From positions 36,984 through 100,983 of the forward strand of contig JBFMDH010000028.1 in assembly GCA_040754075.1 (NCBI GenBank): a stretch of 64,000 nucleotides of DNA, given 5' to 3'. Positions within the stretch are counted from its first letter, which is position 1; each line of letters begins with the position of its first letter. This document shows, piece by piece, positions 18,255 to 27,452 of the stretch. Under the pieces are notes generated by a model, which was not told the origin of the DNA, made no database searches, and saw nothing but the letters and a program-made list of their open reading frames with translations. The position numbers were made by a program, and so were the translations under genes. Source of the DNA: Acidobacteriota bacterium (GTDB lineage: Bacteria; Acidobacteriota; Blastocatellia; UBA7656).

Positions 18255-18662
18255 ATGATACGTCTTGAAGTGGTAACGCCGGAGCGTAAGGTTTTCGATG
18301 AAGATATTGACAGTGTGGAAGTGCCGGGGCTTGATGGCGAACTCGGCATTCTGCCCGGACATACGGAACTGGTGTCGATGCTCAAACCCGCAGGGCTGTT
18401 GATCTATCACAAAGGCGATCATGCCGGAAAGATGGTCATTAGCGGCGGCTATGTCGAAGTTGGACCAAAACTCGTCACCGTGCTTGCCGATTCAGCCGTA
18501 ACCCCCGAAGAGATTGATTTGGCGCAAGCGATTGCCGAACGCGAACACGCCGAAAAACTGTTGCAACAGGCGATGACCGATACCTCGCAACACAACCTTG
18601 ATGAAGCCCTGGCGAAACTCGAACGCGCCAACCTCGAAAAACAACTGGCTGAAGCAAAATAA
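18255..18662 (+). CDS. atpC: ATP synthase F1 subunit epsilon
   Basis: 135 residues, the normal length. The N-terminal beta-sandwich (IRLEVVTPERKVFDEDIDSV, then LPGHTELVSMLKPAGLL) contacts gamma and the c-ring. The C-terminal helical hairpin (about 90-135, with LAQAIAEREHAEKLL) is the part that in many species can extend to inhibit ATP hydrolysis. It follows atpD after a 158-base gap containing a repeat hairpin. Confidence 0.96.
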   Translation: MIRLEVVTPERKVFDEDIDSVEVPGLDGELGILPGHTELVSMLKPAGLLIYHKGDHAGKMVISGGYVEVGPKLVTVLADSAVTPEEIDLAQAIAEREHAEKLLQQAMTDTSQHNLDEALAKLERANLEKQLAEAK

Positions 18663-18853
18663 TTTTCCGTTCGCAAAACTCTACAACTCACAAAGACTTT
18701 CCAAAGGTCATTCGTCCGTTTGAGAAACTGTTGATTGAAGCGTCGCGCCTGCGCGTCCAGAGGTAAGCATCTGCGCCGATGATGAAAGACGGCAATCACT
18801 TTCTCAATTCAGTTTTTGAATTTGCATCGCAGAAAACGCAAGAGGGGGAACCG

Positions 18854-19630
18854 ATGAATGAAACCGGGCGTTTTGCCAGTTATCCAAGTCTCAAAGATAA
18901 AGTTGTACTGGTGACCGGCGGCGGTTCAGGTATCGGCGCTGCAATCGTCGAACATTTCGTTTTGCAAGGCGCAAAGGTCGCGTTTCTCGATATTGCCGCT
19001 GAAGACGCCAACGCGCTGGTCAGTGATTTAGCTTCGCGCTGCGCCCTTCCGCCAATATTTTTGCAATGTGATGTGACAGACATTGCTGCTTTACAGAATG
19101 CGATAAAACAAGTCACCACGCGGCTGGGCAATGTCAACGTGCTGGTAAACAATGCCGCAAGCGATGACCGTCACAATTTCGCGGAAGTGACCGAAGCTTA
19201 CTGGGATAATCGCCTCGCGGTAAATTTGCGCCATCAGTTTTTCGCCATTCAAACGGTCGCGCCGATGATGATGGCAGCGGGCGGCGGTTCGATTATCAAC
19301 CTGAGTTCGATTGCCTGGAAAATTCCTTCAACCGGATTGCCGGTTTATGTGACCGCGAAAGCCGCGATTGTCGGACTCACGCGCGCGATGGCAAAAGAGT
19401 TGGGCGCAGCCAACATTCGCGTCAATTGCGTTTTGCCCGGGGCGATTTTCACTGAGCGGCAGAAGCGTTTATGGATGACCGAAGACTATGTAGCCGAAAT
19501 CATGAATGCCCAATGCTTGAAGCGCCAACTCCTGCCCGAAGATGTTGCAAGGCTTGTGTTGTTTCTTGCTGCTGATGACAGCTCGGCGATTACCAATCAA
19601 AGTTATGTAATTGACGGCGGCTGGGTGTGA
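18854..19630 (+). CDS. Short-chain dehydrogenase/reductase
   Basis: 258 residues from ATG 18854, chosen because GAGGGGG lies just upstream; an in-frame start at 18779 would add residues unlike the family. A classical SDR with a Rossmann TGGGSGIG (about 18-25), NNAA, the catalytic Ser in NLSSIAWK and YVTAK giving Tyr and Lys, and a C-terminal YVIDGGW. It oxidises or reduces a carbonyl/alcohol with NAD(P); the acidic residue after the second strand (FLDIAAED) favours NAD. The substrate is unknown, and no pathway neighbours suggest one. Confidence 0.88.
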   Translation: MNETGRFASYPSLKDKVVLVTGGGSGIGAAIVEHFVLQGAKVAFLDIAAEDANALVSDLASRCALPPIFLQCDVTDIAALQNAIKQVTTRLGNVNVLVNNAASDDRHNFAEVTEAYWDNRLAVNLRHQFFAIQTVAPMMMAAGGGSIINLSSIAWKIPSTGLPVYVTAKAAIVGLTRAMAKELGAANIRVNCVLPGAIFTERQKRLWMTEDYVAEIMNAQCLKRQLLPEDVARLVLFLAADDSSAITNQSYVIDGGWV

Positions 19631-19725
19631 AGTTATTGATTCAATCAATCTGTGCTTCAAACGTTTGCCTTAAAAATAATCAGAATATTTGCAAAGCCCT
19701 GCGAGGCTTATGAATTTGTAATTCT

Positions 19726-20775
19726 CTACGAAATTCTTCCCGCCGATATATCTGTGTGAATGCAGGCGACGCGATGACCTTTGTAAATTTCAACAAGCGG
19801 TGGTTTCGCGGTTTTGCATTCGTCTGTGGCAATCGGGCAGCGCGTGTGAAAACGACAACCTGCGGGCGGGTTGATTGGCGTCGGCACATCGCCCCGCAAT
19901 TTTTCGCGCTCGCGTTTGGCTCTCGGTTTAGCAATCGGAATTGCCGCGAGCAAAGCCTGGGTGTAAGGGTGTAGCGGGCGCGCATAAATTTCATCGGTAT
20001 CAGCCTCTTCGACAATTTCACCGAGATACATCACCGCCACCTGGTCTGAAATATGTTTAACGACGGCAAGGTCATGGGCGATGAACAGATAGGTGAGGTT
20101 GAATTTCTGTTGTAGTTCACGAAGCAGATTTAAAATCTGCGCTTGAATGGAAACGTCGAGCGCCGACACCGCTTCGTCACAAACAATGAATTTCGGTTGC
20201 AGCGTCAAAGCGCGCGCGATGCCGATGCGTTGGCGTTGCCCGCCGGAAAATTCATGTGGATAGCGATTGGCGTATTCCGGTCTGAGTCCCACGAGTTGCA
20301 AAAGTTCCGCGACCTGCTGTTTCGCCGATTGTTTATTCGATGTTCCATTTGCTGATGCGACGGATGAACTTGCATCACGTTTGTCATTCACCAAACTCGA
20401 TTCGATGCCATGCGCCAACAAGGGTTCTTCAAGCATACTGCCAACCGTCATGCGCGGATTTAGAGAGCCATACGGGTCTTGAAAGATAATCTGCATGTCG
20501 CGCCGGAGTTTGCGCAACTCACTGGCATTTAAATTAAAAACTTCCTGCCCATCGAAAACCACGCGCCCCGAGGTTGGCTCAATCAATCGTAAAATCGTCC
20601 GTCCCGCAGTGGTCTTGCCGCAACCCGATTCGCCGACGAGTCCAAGCGTTCGTCCGCGTTCGATGGAAAACGAAATGCCATCAACGGCGCGCACCACGCC
20701 GATGGTTTGTGGAATGATGCCTTTGCGAATCGGATAGTGTTTGACGAGATTTTCAACCGTGAGCAGTTCATTCAT
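19726..20775 (-). CDS. Oligopeptide/dipeptide ABC transporter ATP-binding protein (OppF/DppF-like)
   Basis: 349 residues from ATG 20775. It has Walker [10 protein letters not shown] (about 43-51), the ABC signature [15 protein letters not shown], Walker [15 protein letters not shown] and the switch His in FIAHDLAVV. The C-terminal oligopeptide-transporter extension carries a four-Cys pattern ([14 protein letters not shown] ... ACIH) that binds an iron-sulfur cluster in some relatives. It would power peptide uptake with a partner ATPase, two permeases and a binding protein. None of these is in the window, so it is an orphan here. A Ser/Asn-rich insert (about 115-145, [19 protein letters not shown]) interrupts the helical domain. 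Confidence 0.9.
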   Translation of the reverse strand: MNELLTVENLVKHYPIRKGIIPQTIGVVRAVDGISFSIERGRTLGLVGESGCGKTTAGRTILRLIEPTSGRVVFDGQEVFNLNASELRKLRRDMQIIFQDPYGSLNPRMTVGSMLEEPLLAHGIESSLVNDKRDASSSVASANGTSNKQSAKQQVAELLQLVGLRPEYANRYPHEFSGGQRQRIGIARALTLQPKFIVCDEAVSALDVSIQAQILNLLRELQQKFNLTYLFIAHDLAVVKHISDQVAVMYLGEIVEEADTDEIYARPLHPYTQALLAAIPIAKPRAKREREKLRGDVPTPINPPAGCRFHTRCPIATDECKTAKPPLVEIYKGHRVACIHTDISAGRIS

Positions 20776-20943
20776 AACCTGTGAGCAAGGTAACACAGCC
20801 CATCGGTGGCAGCAACAAACAAAATTTATACGCCAAGTGTCGGGGAATTATTGCGCTTGGAGTTGGAATAGTTTGGAAAAAAGCCCGATTTTTCAGCAGT
20901 TAGGGTGAACTTTCGGCTGGCATCAGAGTTGCTCTTAGCTATC

Positions 20944-22020
20944 ATGTTCGCCATGACCTACAGAAAGGCAACGATAATTTACAATCCCATGTCCGGGCGA
21001 AAAGGCAAACGAACCGAGAAAGCCAAAGAGATGGTGCGGCTTTTGGAAACGCGCGGCATTCAGGCGGAAGCCTGTGCCACGACCGCGCCGCACGATGCCA
21101 CGCGCCTTGCCCGCGAAGCGATTGCCAACGGCGCGAACCTCATCATCAGTTATGGCGGCGACGGAACCTTGAACGAAGTGATTCAACCGATGGTCGGCAC
21201 CGATGTCGCGCTTGCGGTATGGGCAGGTGGCACGGCAAATGTCGTAGCGAAAGATTTACATCTGCCGAAAAACAGCGAACGTCTTGCGGATGTCATCGCC
21301 GCCGGAAAGACCAGACGCATCGCTTTAGGGTGCGCTTCGCGCAGTCAGGAGTCAGGAGTCTGGAGTCGAGAGTCTGGTGTTCGGTGTCCGGCGTCCGATG
21401 CCTTTGACAATGAACCTGGTGTGCAAAAAGTCGAATCCGATTCGGCGATTGACCAGCAAAGCGATTTACGGCAACCAGATATTTCAAACAACGGACTCCA
21501 GACTCCAGACTCCAAACTCCAGACTCTTAAAAGATATTTTTTCATGTTCGCGGGTATCGGGCTTGATGCTTCGATTTCGCGGGGCGTGAATGCGAAACTT
21601 AAACGCAAGACCGGTGAATTTGCCTTCTGGGTGTCCGGCATTAAGCATCTCTTTGCCTGGGATGCCCCGGTATTCGATGTTCAGGTTGATGGTCAAAAAT
21701 ATCAGAGCGCCTTTACCCTGGTCGGCAAAGGTAAAGGATATGGCGGCGGCATCAAAATGGCGAAGAACGCCAAACTCGAACAGCCCGAATTTGAACTGTT
21801 CATCTTGCCGCGCCACAAAAGAAACATTGTTTATTTGATTGATTTATTGAAAGGCTTTTTAGGCAAGCCCGAACGTTCGAGCGCAACCATTCTTTGCGCC
21901 AAACGCATCAAGGTCAATTCCGATAAGGAAATTTGGGTTGAGCTTGATGGCGAACTCGCGGGCACCTTGCCGATGACCTTTGAAGCCGTGCCTGATGCGT
22001 TATCGGTTATCGTGCCGTGA
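20944..22020 (+). CDS. Diacylglycerol-kinase-family lipid kinase with in-frame repeat insertion
   Basis: About 358 residues (ATG 20944 or 20953). The catalytic domain begins ATIIYNPMSGRKGKR, with the nucleotide-binding YGGDGTLNEV and AVWAGGTANVVAKDL, and the C-terminal domain resumes at FFMFAGIGLDASIS. It should phosphorylate a lipid (diacylglycerol, sphingoid base or similar) at the membrane. Between the two domains, about 60 residues (SRSQESGVWSRESGV ... GLQTPDSKLQT) are encoded by a heptad-repeat inverted element at 21343-21527 that stays in frame. Family members usually have only a short link at this place. Whether the enzyme still folds is unknown, but the frame and all motifs are kept. 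Confidence 0.88.
   Translation: MFAMTYRKATIIYNPMSGRKGKRTEKAKEMVRLLETRGIQAEACATTAPHDATRLAREAIANGANLIISYGGDGTLNEVIQPMVGTDVALAVWAGGTANVVAKDLHLPKNSERLADVIAAGKTRRIALGCASRSQESGVWSRESGVRCPASDAFDNEPGVQKVESDSAIDQQSDLRQPDISNNGLQTPDSKLQTLKRYFFMFAGIGLDASISRGVNAKLKRKTGEFAFWVSGIKHLFAWDAPVFDVQVDGQKYQSAFTLVGKGKGYGGGIKMAKNAKLEQPEFELFILPRHKRNIVYLIDLLKGFLGKPERSSATILCAKRIKVNSDKEIWVELDGELAGTLPMTFEAVPDALSVIVP
21343..21527. repeat. Heptad-repeat inverted element inside a lipid kinase gene
   Basis: The left arm 21343-21377 consists of heptads such as AGTCAGG and AGTCTGG. The right arm 21493-21527 is their near reverse complement (GACTCCA units). The span of 185 bases is read through by the kinase without a stop. 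The loop includes further short tandem variants (GGTGTCC, GGCGTCC). Confidence 0.8.
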
Positions 22021-22112
22021 AGGTTTATTTTCCGCTTTGCCAGACAGCGAAGATTGAACGAAAATAAAAGGTACGGGCAGCCATAACGCAAAGATATTTT
22101 GGAGGTAGTTTT

Positions 22113-23369
22113 ATGCGTTCCCTGCTTTTATTTATTCTCATTCTCACTCTTCCGGCTTTGAGCCTTGCTCAATCAACCCCTGTGCAGGCTGCTGTGGAAC
22201 CGAATGCGGGAGCGGCGACTGCGTCGGCTGCATCAACCGCTGCCGAATTTGATCGCCTGCGATTTTCGGGTAACGATGCGGTTTACAATATGGATTACAA
22301 GTTTGCCGCAAACACCTTTCAACAGATGGTCAAACTCATACCTGACCACCCTGCCGGATATATTTATCTCGCCAACAATATGTGGTTGGAATGGTTGAAT
22401 GCCAACCGGCGATTGAGCACCTCGCTTTATTCGGGCGGCTCTTTTTACAATCAGGACGCCGAGGAGGATAAATTCGACCCCAAACGCGATAAAGAATTCC
22501 AGGATTTAATCAAGAAAGCCATTGAGGTCGCAAAAGCGCGGCTCGCTGCCAATCCTAAAGATGTCGAGGCGCTCTATTATCAAGGTGCGGCGCAAGGGCT
22601 GCGCGCCGCTTATACGGTTACGGTCAAGCGCAGTTTTCGTAAAGCCATCGGTGATGCCAATGGTTCCGTGAAAATTCAAAAGCAGGTCGTCAAACTCGAC
22701 CCCAATTACACGGACGCTTATCTGAGCATAGGGGTTTATGAGTACACGGTTGATAATCTGTCATTTTTCTGGCGGACGCTGGCGCGCGTCGTCGGCATTC
22801 GCGGCTCCAAGAAAAAAGGTATCGAATATCTGGAATCGGTCACGCAGAAAGGCAAATTCACCGCCGATGATGCGCGGGTGGTTTTAATCGGAGTTTACAG
22901 TCGCGAAAAACAACCGGAAAAATCGCTGGAGTTGATTAGTTATTTATCAAAGAAATATCCCCGCAATTATCTCTTCGGTATTGAACGCGCCACCATGCTC
23001 TATCAACGAAATCGCGGCGCGGAAGGCGCGCAGGTCTTTTCCGAATTGCTCAAAGATGAGCGCACGGCTTCACTGGTAACCGATTTGATTAATTATCAAT
23101 GGGCGGAATCATTGATGAAAACCGGCGAAACTGCCGCCGCCGTTGACCATTACAAAGAGGTGATTAAATGGGCGAAATCCGAAAAATCGCTGGTCTCGCA
23201 AGCGCATCTGCGGTTGGGGCAGGCACTCGACACGCTCGGCAAACGCGATGAAGCGGTTGCTCAGTATCAAACCGTTTTAAAACGCGAAAATATTTTCGAT
23301 TCGCATAAACAGGCAAAAGCCTATATCGAGAAACCTTTTGTTGATGAAGCCGCGAAGCGCAAAAGTTGA
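22113..23369 (+). CDS. Exported TPR protein
   Basis: 418 residues. A signal peptide lies at 1-20 (LLLFILILTLPALSLAQ). An Ala-rich spacer follows, then repeated TPR-like helix pairs over most of the protein (DYKFAANTFQQMVKLIPDHP, GKRDEAVAQYQTVLKR). The middle holds a less common helical block (SFFWRTLARVVGIRGSKKKG) seen in acidobacterial TPR proteins. It is likely periplasmic and binds other proteins; no enzymatic motif is present. GGAGG lies 8 bases before the ATG. The gene stands alone, with a 334-base gap after it. Confidence 0.8.
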   Translation: MRSLLLFILILTLPALSLAQSTPVQAAVEPNAGAATASAASTAAEFDRLRFSGNDAVYNMDYKFAANTFQQMVKLIPDHPAGYIYLANNMWLEWLNANRRLSTSLYSGGSFYNQDAEEDKFDPKRDKEFQDLIKKAIEVAKARLAANPKDVEALYYQGAAQGLRAAYTVTVKRSFRKAIGDANGSVKIQKQVVKLDPNYTDAYLSIGVYEYTVDNLSFFWRTLARVVGIRGSKKKGIEYLESVTQKGKFTADDARVVLIGVYSREKQPEKSLELISYLSKKYPRNYLFGIERATMLYQRNRGAEGAQVFSELLKDERTASLVTDLINYQWAESLMKTGETAAAVDHYKEVIKWAKSEKSLVSQAHLRLGQALDTLGKRDEAVAQYQTVLKRENIFDSHKQAKAYIEKPFVDEAAKRKS

Positions 23370-23703
23370 GCGCAAATAATCTATGGGCAGGCGCAACCCT
23401 GCCCACATCTCCTTTCACCCACCGACCAATTATTGCTGCTGTGATTGCCTCCGTAGCTAAAATTCTGCTACTTGCCAATTGCCCTTGATTGATGTCTAAT
23501 AATCGCACGGTCCCGACATCTCTAATCCTTTAAAACGATTAAACAAACATCAGGTAACGGATAAAAAATTGTTCAAGCATCAGGGGTAAAGCCTGCGAAA
23601 TAAATTTTGTGATAGCCCGCTGGCAACCTGCGGGCAAAATGTTTGATTGTTCCGGCTAAACGGTTCCGACAAAACTTTCATTTCTAAGGATGAGTTTATC
23701 TCT
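23370..23703. other. Gap with two short hairpins
   Basis: No gene is visible. GGGCAGG/CCTGCCC (23385-23404) directly follows the TPR gene and may end its transcript, though no T-run follows. GCCCGC/GCGGGC (23615-23635) lies before the glucosidase gene. An upstream in-frame start for the glucosidase exists at 23647 but gives a non-signal N-terminus. Confidence 0.4.
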
Positions 23704-26067
23704 ATGAGAAAGCTGTCGGTTGTTCTGCTTCTTTTATTCATCTGCTCCCAGACCTTCAACCTTCAATCAGTCGCATTCAATTCCGATTCTTCGGATTCCA
23801 CTTCGTTGCTATTAATCAATGGCAAAGACCCTGTAAATGAAGACCTGTTGGATAGCCAGGCGTTTTTTGAAAAAGCCAGTCAAGCGCCGCGTCCTTCAGC
23901 GGCTATCAATGCAAAGGTCGAAGTCTTGCTGAGAAAGATGACGCTCGAAGAAAAAGTCGGGCAGATGACGCAACTTGAAATCGGCATGATTTGCGATGGC
24001 AGCAATCAGGATTTACGCATCAATCCTGAGAAGTTGGAAAAGGCGATTGTCAAATACGGCGTCGGTTCGATTTTGAACGTCAGCGGCGAAGCCTTGACCG
24101 TGGATAAATGGCACGAAATTATCGGACAGATTCAGGAAGCCGCGAAAAAAACGCGATTGAAAATCCCGGTCATCTACGGCATTGATTCGGTTCACGGTTT
24201 GAATTACGCGCAAGGCTCGACGCTCTTTCCACAAAATACGGGAATGGCGGCGACCTGGAATCCGGCTTTGATGATGCGGACTTCGGAAATCACCGCAATG
24301 GAAACCCGCGCCAGCGCCATTCCCTGGAATTTCGCGCCGGTGCTTGATTTGGGCAGACAGGTGATCTGGCCCCGTTACTATGAAACCTTTGGTGAAGACC
24401 CCTATCTCGCAAAGGTGATGGGCGTCGCATCGGTGCGCGGTTACGAAGGCGCGAACGTCGCCGCGCCGAATAAAGTCGCTGCCTGTTTGAAACATTACCT
24501 GGGTTATAGCTTCCCTTTGAGTGGCAAAGACCGCACGCCCGCCTGGATTCCCGAAAATTATTTGCGCGAATATTTTCTGCCGCCTTTTCAGGCAGCGGTT
24601 GCCGCTGGCGCGCGTTCCGTGATGGTCAACTCTGCGGAAATCAACGGCGTGCCTGTGCATGCCAGCAAACATATTTTGACGGATATTTTGCGCACCGAAC
24701 TTGGTTTCAAAGGTTTGGTGGTAAGCGATTGGGAAGATATAAAAAAAATGGTTACGCAACACGGCGTAGCGGCTTCGGAAAAAGAAGCGACCCGCATGGC
24801 AATTATGGCTGGCATAGATATGAGTATGGTGCCCGGCAGTTACAGTTTCAGCGACCACTTGATGGCGCTTGTCAAAGAAGGCGCAGTACCGATGACGCGC
24901 ATTGATGAAGCGGTGCGACGGGTGTTGTATTTGAAATTCGATCTTGGACTTTTTGAAAAGCCGATGCCCGATGCGTCTTTGAAAGCGAAATTCGGTTCGG
25001 TTGAATCGCGAGCCGTGAGTTTGCAGGCGGCGCGCGAATCTTTGACGTTACTTAAAAACGATAAAAATATTTTGCCGCTCGCAAAAAATACGAAGGTGTT
25101 GGTCGCAGGTCCCACCGCCGATTCGCTCAGTTCGCTCAACAATGGTTGGACGTATGTCTGGCAGGGGACAAATGAAAATCTCTATCCCAAAGACCGCGCC
25201 ACGATTCTTGCAGCTATCAAAGCGAAGGTCGGTAGTAACAATGTGAATTTCGTGCAAGGCGCATCGCTTGAGAAAGCAGAAAATGTCGCGGCAGCCACAC
25301 AGGCGGCGCGGGATGCAGATGTTGTGGTGCTCTGTCTTGGCGAAGGCGCGTATGCAGAAACGCCCGGAAACATTGATGATTTAACCTTGCCCGAAGCGCA
25401 ATTGGAACTTGCCGAAGCGGTCGCCGCCACCGGCAAGCCCGTCGTCCTGGTTTTAGCCGAAGGTCGCCCGCGCGTCATCAGTCGCATCGCCGACAAAATG
25501 ACTGCCGTTTTAATGGCTTACAATCCGAGCAACGAAGGCGGTCAGGCGATTGCCGATGTACTATTCGGCGATTTCAACCCTTGCGGCAAATTGCCCTTCA
25601 CCTATCCGCGTCATCCCAACGCCTTGCTTGCCTATGACCACAAAATCTGGGAAGACGGCGCGACCAGTTTCGGCTACACGGCATTCAAACCGCAGTGGAA
25701 TTTCGGCGATGGCATGAGCTACACAACATTCGCTTATAGCGATTTGCGACTCGATAAAAAGACGGTTGGTTTAAATGGCGCAATCAACGTCAGCGTCAAA
25801 GTCACCAACACCGGCAATCGCCCAGGCAAAGAAGCGGTGTTGCTGTATGTGCGCGATGTGGTGGCTTCGATCACCCCGCCCGGCAAACGCCTCAAACGCT
25901 TTGCGAAAATTTATCTCGAACCGGGGAGTAGCAAAACCCTCAGTTTCACTTTGAAGCGCGATGATTTTTCGTTCATCGCGGCGAACAATAAACCGACGGT
26001 TGAACCCGGCGATTTTGAAGTAATGGCCGGCGCGTTGAAAGAGAAATTCACCCTGCTTGCGAAATGA
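23704..26067 (+). CDS. Secreted glycoside hydrolase family 3 (beta-glucosidase, BglX-like)
   Basis: 787 residues from ATG 23704, which places a signal peptide (RKLSVVLLLLFICSQTFN) at the start. Domain order is the N-terminal GH3 barrel (about 65-390) with the substrate-binding KHYLGY, the catalytic nucleophile Asp in GLVVSDWEDI, the GH3 C-terminal alpha/beta sandwich (about 430-640, with LVLAEGRPRVIS and SNEGGQAIADVLFG), and a fibronectin III-like domain (about 680-787). It removes glucose (or a similar sugar) from the non-reducing end of beta-linked oligosaccharides, probably in the periplasm. No transporter or other glycosidase lies nearby. Confidence 0.93.
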   Translation: MRKLSVVLLLLFICSQTFNLQSVAFNSDSSDSTSLLLINGKDPVNEDLLDSQAFFEKASQAPRPSAAINAKVEVLLRKMTLEEKVGQMTQLEIGMICDGSNQDLRINPEKLEKAIVKYGVGSILNVSGEALTVDKWHEIIGQIQEAAKKTRLKIPVIYGIDSVHGLNYAQGSTLFPQNTGMAATWNPALMMRTSEITAMETRASAIPWNFAPVLDLGRQVIWPRYYETFGEDPYLAKVMGVASVRGYEGANVAAPNKVAACLKHYLGYSFPLSGKDRTPAWIPENYLREYFLPPFQAAVAAGARSVMVNSAEINGVPVHASKHILTDILRTELGFKGLVVSDWEDIKKMVTQHGVAASEKEATRMAIMAGIDMSMVPGSYSFSDHLMALVKEGAVPMTRIDEAVRRVLYLKFDLGLFEKPMPDASLKAKFGSVESRAVSLQAARESLTLLKNDKNILPLAKNTKVLVAGPTADSLSSLNNGWTYVWQGTNENLYPKDRATILAAIKAKVGSNNVNFVQGASLEKAENVAAATQAARDADVVVLCLGEGAYAETPGNIDDLTLPEAQLELAEAVAATGKPVVLVLAEGRPRVISRIADKMTAVLMAYNPSNEGGQAIADVLFGDFNPCGKLPFTYPRHPNALLAYDHKIWEDGATSFGYTAFKPQWNFGDGMSYTTFAYSDLRLDKKTVGLNGAINVSVKVTNTGNRPGKEAVLLYVRDVVASITPPGKRLKRFAKIYLEPGSSKTLSFTLKRDDFSFIAANNKPTVEPGDFEVMAGALKEKFTLLAK

Positions 26068-26078
26068 ACTTGAAATGA

Positions 26079-26159
26079 GTCAGTACCACCTGTGTGAGCG
26101 GGCGTGACAAGCTCACGAATGCAGCCATTGAATCTTCCGCTTACGCAGGCGGTACTGAC
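26079..26159. repeat. Imperfect inverted repeat (GTCAGTACC type)
   Basis: The 23-base arm at 26079-26101 begins GTCAGTACCACCTG. The arm at 26137-26159 is its reverse complement (ends CAGGCGGTACTGAC) with about three mismatches, around a 35-base loop. It directly follows the glucosidase stop. It could be a REP-like element or a transcript end. The remaining part of the 336-base gap to 26403 shows nothing else that I recognise. Confidence 0.6.
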
Positions 26160-26403
26160 AGGCGTTCATTCCTTGCTCGTAATCCCGCTTTTAACGATAC
26201 GGTCATCTTGACTGACTGAGAAATAGTTTCTACCGGAAACAAGAGGAAAAACTTACATAGCTGCCTTGTAATCTTTACCCAAAAATCCTTCCCCGAATCG
26301 GCGATAAATTCGCCCGCCCTTGATTTTTAACTAACTTATGCGGTTGCAGTTTACGGCACATCTGTTGCACTAAAGCGGGGCGCAAAGAGGAGTAAAGCAC
26401 TCA

Positions 26404-27129
26404 ATGAAAACACCTATCCTAACGATCATTGCTCTGAGCGTTTTTATAATTTTTGCAACGAGCGCCTGCGCTACCCGCAAGTATGCCCGCAACCGCGTCA
26501 ACGAGCGCGTTGCCCCCCTTGAACAGCGCACAGGCGAGTTGGAAGAAACCTCTCGGCGCAACACCCAGGATATTGCCGGTCTGACCAACAGTGTCAAAGA
26601 TGTCAGCGGTCGGGTTGACCGCGCCCAGGCGCAAGCTGATACCGCTCTGGCTCGCGCCGATGCCGCCAACAACCGCGCTGGCGTCGTTGAACAGTCAATG
26701 ACCGATTTACGCGAAAATCTTGATAAATTCACCTTGCAGAACTCCGCAACCGTAAATTTTAAAGTCGATAGCGCGGAACTCAATCCCGAAGCCCAGTTAG
26801 CTCTCGATCAACTGGCTGGGCAGATTAAAGACCGCAACAATTTTATTCTCGAAATTCAGGGCTTTGCCGATGCCCAAGGCTCTGAAAGCTATAATCATCA
26901 ACTGACCCAGAAACGCGCCGAAAGCGTGCGTCGCTATTTAGCCGAACACCATAATATCTCGCTGCATCGCATGCACGTTTTGGGGTTTGGCAAAGTTCGT
27001 CCTGTCGCTGATAACACTACGGTTGAGGGCCGTGCAATGAATCGTCGTGTGGAGATTCATTTATTGAGCCGAACCATTAATAACAATGCACCTTCGACAA
27101 CCTCGAAAGCGCAAGGCTCAAAGTCATAG
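26404..27129 (+). CDS. OmpA-like peptidoglycan-binding lipoprotein
   Basis: 241 residues. A lipoprotein signal has the lipobox ATSAC (Cys at about 18), so the protein is probably outer-membrane anchored. Residues about 35-115 are heptad-rich coiled coil. Residues about 120-230 are an OmpA C-terminal domain: FKVDSAELNPEAQLALDQLA, then the peptidoglycan-contact segment LEIQGFADAQGSESYNHQLTQ, KRAESVRRYL and GRAMNRRVEI. It tethers the outer membrane to the cell wall, like Pal. No Tol genes are near. A 27.2-kb terminator-like hairpin follows. Confidence 0.9.
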   Translation: MKTPILTIIALSVFIIFATSACATRKYARNRVNERVAPLEQRTGELEETSRRNTQDIAGLTNSVKDVSGRVDRAQAQADTALARADAANNRAGVVEQSMTDLRENLDKFTLQNSATVNFKVDSAELNPEAQLALDQLAGQIKDRNNFILEIQGFADAQGSESYNHQLTQKRAESVRRYLAEHHNISLHRMHVLGFGKVRPVADNTTVEGRAMNRRVEIHLLSRTINNNAPSTTSKAQGSKS

Positions 27130-27175
27130 CTTATTGAATTCTCCTCTCTGCTAAACGCAGCCCCCGGAGGAGCAA

Positions 27176-27201
27176 AAGGGCGAGTCACGAGGCTTGCCCT
27201 T
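27176..27201 (+). terminator. Terminator-like hairpin after the OmpA gene
   Basis: AAGGGCGAG (27176-27184) pairs with CTTGCCCTT (27193-27201), including one G-U pair. A T-rich stretch (CACTTTTTATTTT) follows about 13 bases later, so the hairpin is plausible but not ideal. Confidence 0.45.
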
Positions 27202-27242
27202 CTGACTCATCACTTTTTATTTTCAAGTGAGGTACTTTTGAA

Positions 27243-27413
27243 ATGATGAGACCGATGATTAATGCAGAATCGCTTAAAAATGAAGAAAAGGGGCTGTATG
27301 CTGCGGCATCTGAACTCAGCAAACTGAATTATACAATTGTTATTCTGTGCCTGTTATGTTTGGTCGCCGTCTTTTTGCAGTTTGCTTATTTTAGCAAGTT
27401 TCCCTCTTTCTAA
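27243..27413 (+). CDS. Small single-span membrane protein (56 aa)
   Basis: ATG 27243 to TAA 27413 encodes 56 residues: a polar, mildly acidic N-terminal part (about 1-28) and one strong transmembrane helix (about 30-50, YTIVILCLLCLVAVFLQFAY), ending SKFPSF. GAGG lies 11 bases upstream of the start. It lies between the OmpA-type and Nudix genes in the same direction. I do not recognise a family. The clean amphipathic-then-hydrophobic design and the ribosome-binding site support a real gene. Confidence 0.5.
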   Translation: MMRPMINAESLKNEEKGLYAAASELSKLNYTIVILCLLCLVAVFLQFAYFSKFPSF

Positions 27414-27452
27414 GACTATTTTTCCTGACTCCTTTCGTGGATAATCCGTAGC

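Noticed and set aside
24013..24858. Reverse-strand open frame of 281 codons inside the GH3 gene.
   Set aside because: Antisense to a well-conserved glucosidase, with His/Arg-rich composition typical of shadow frames.
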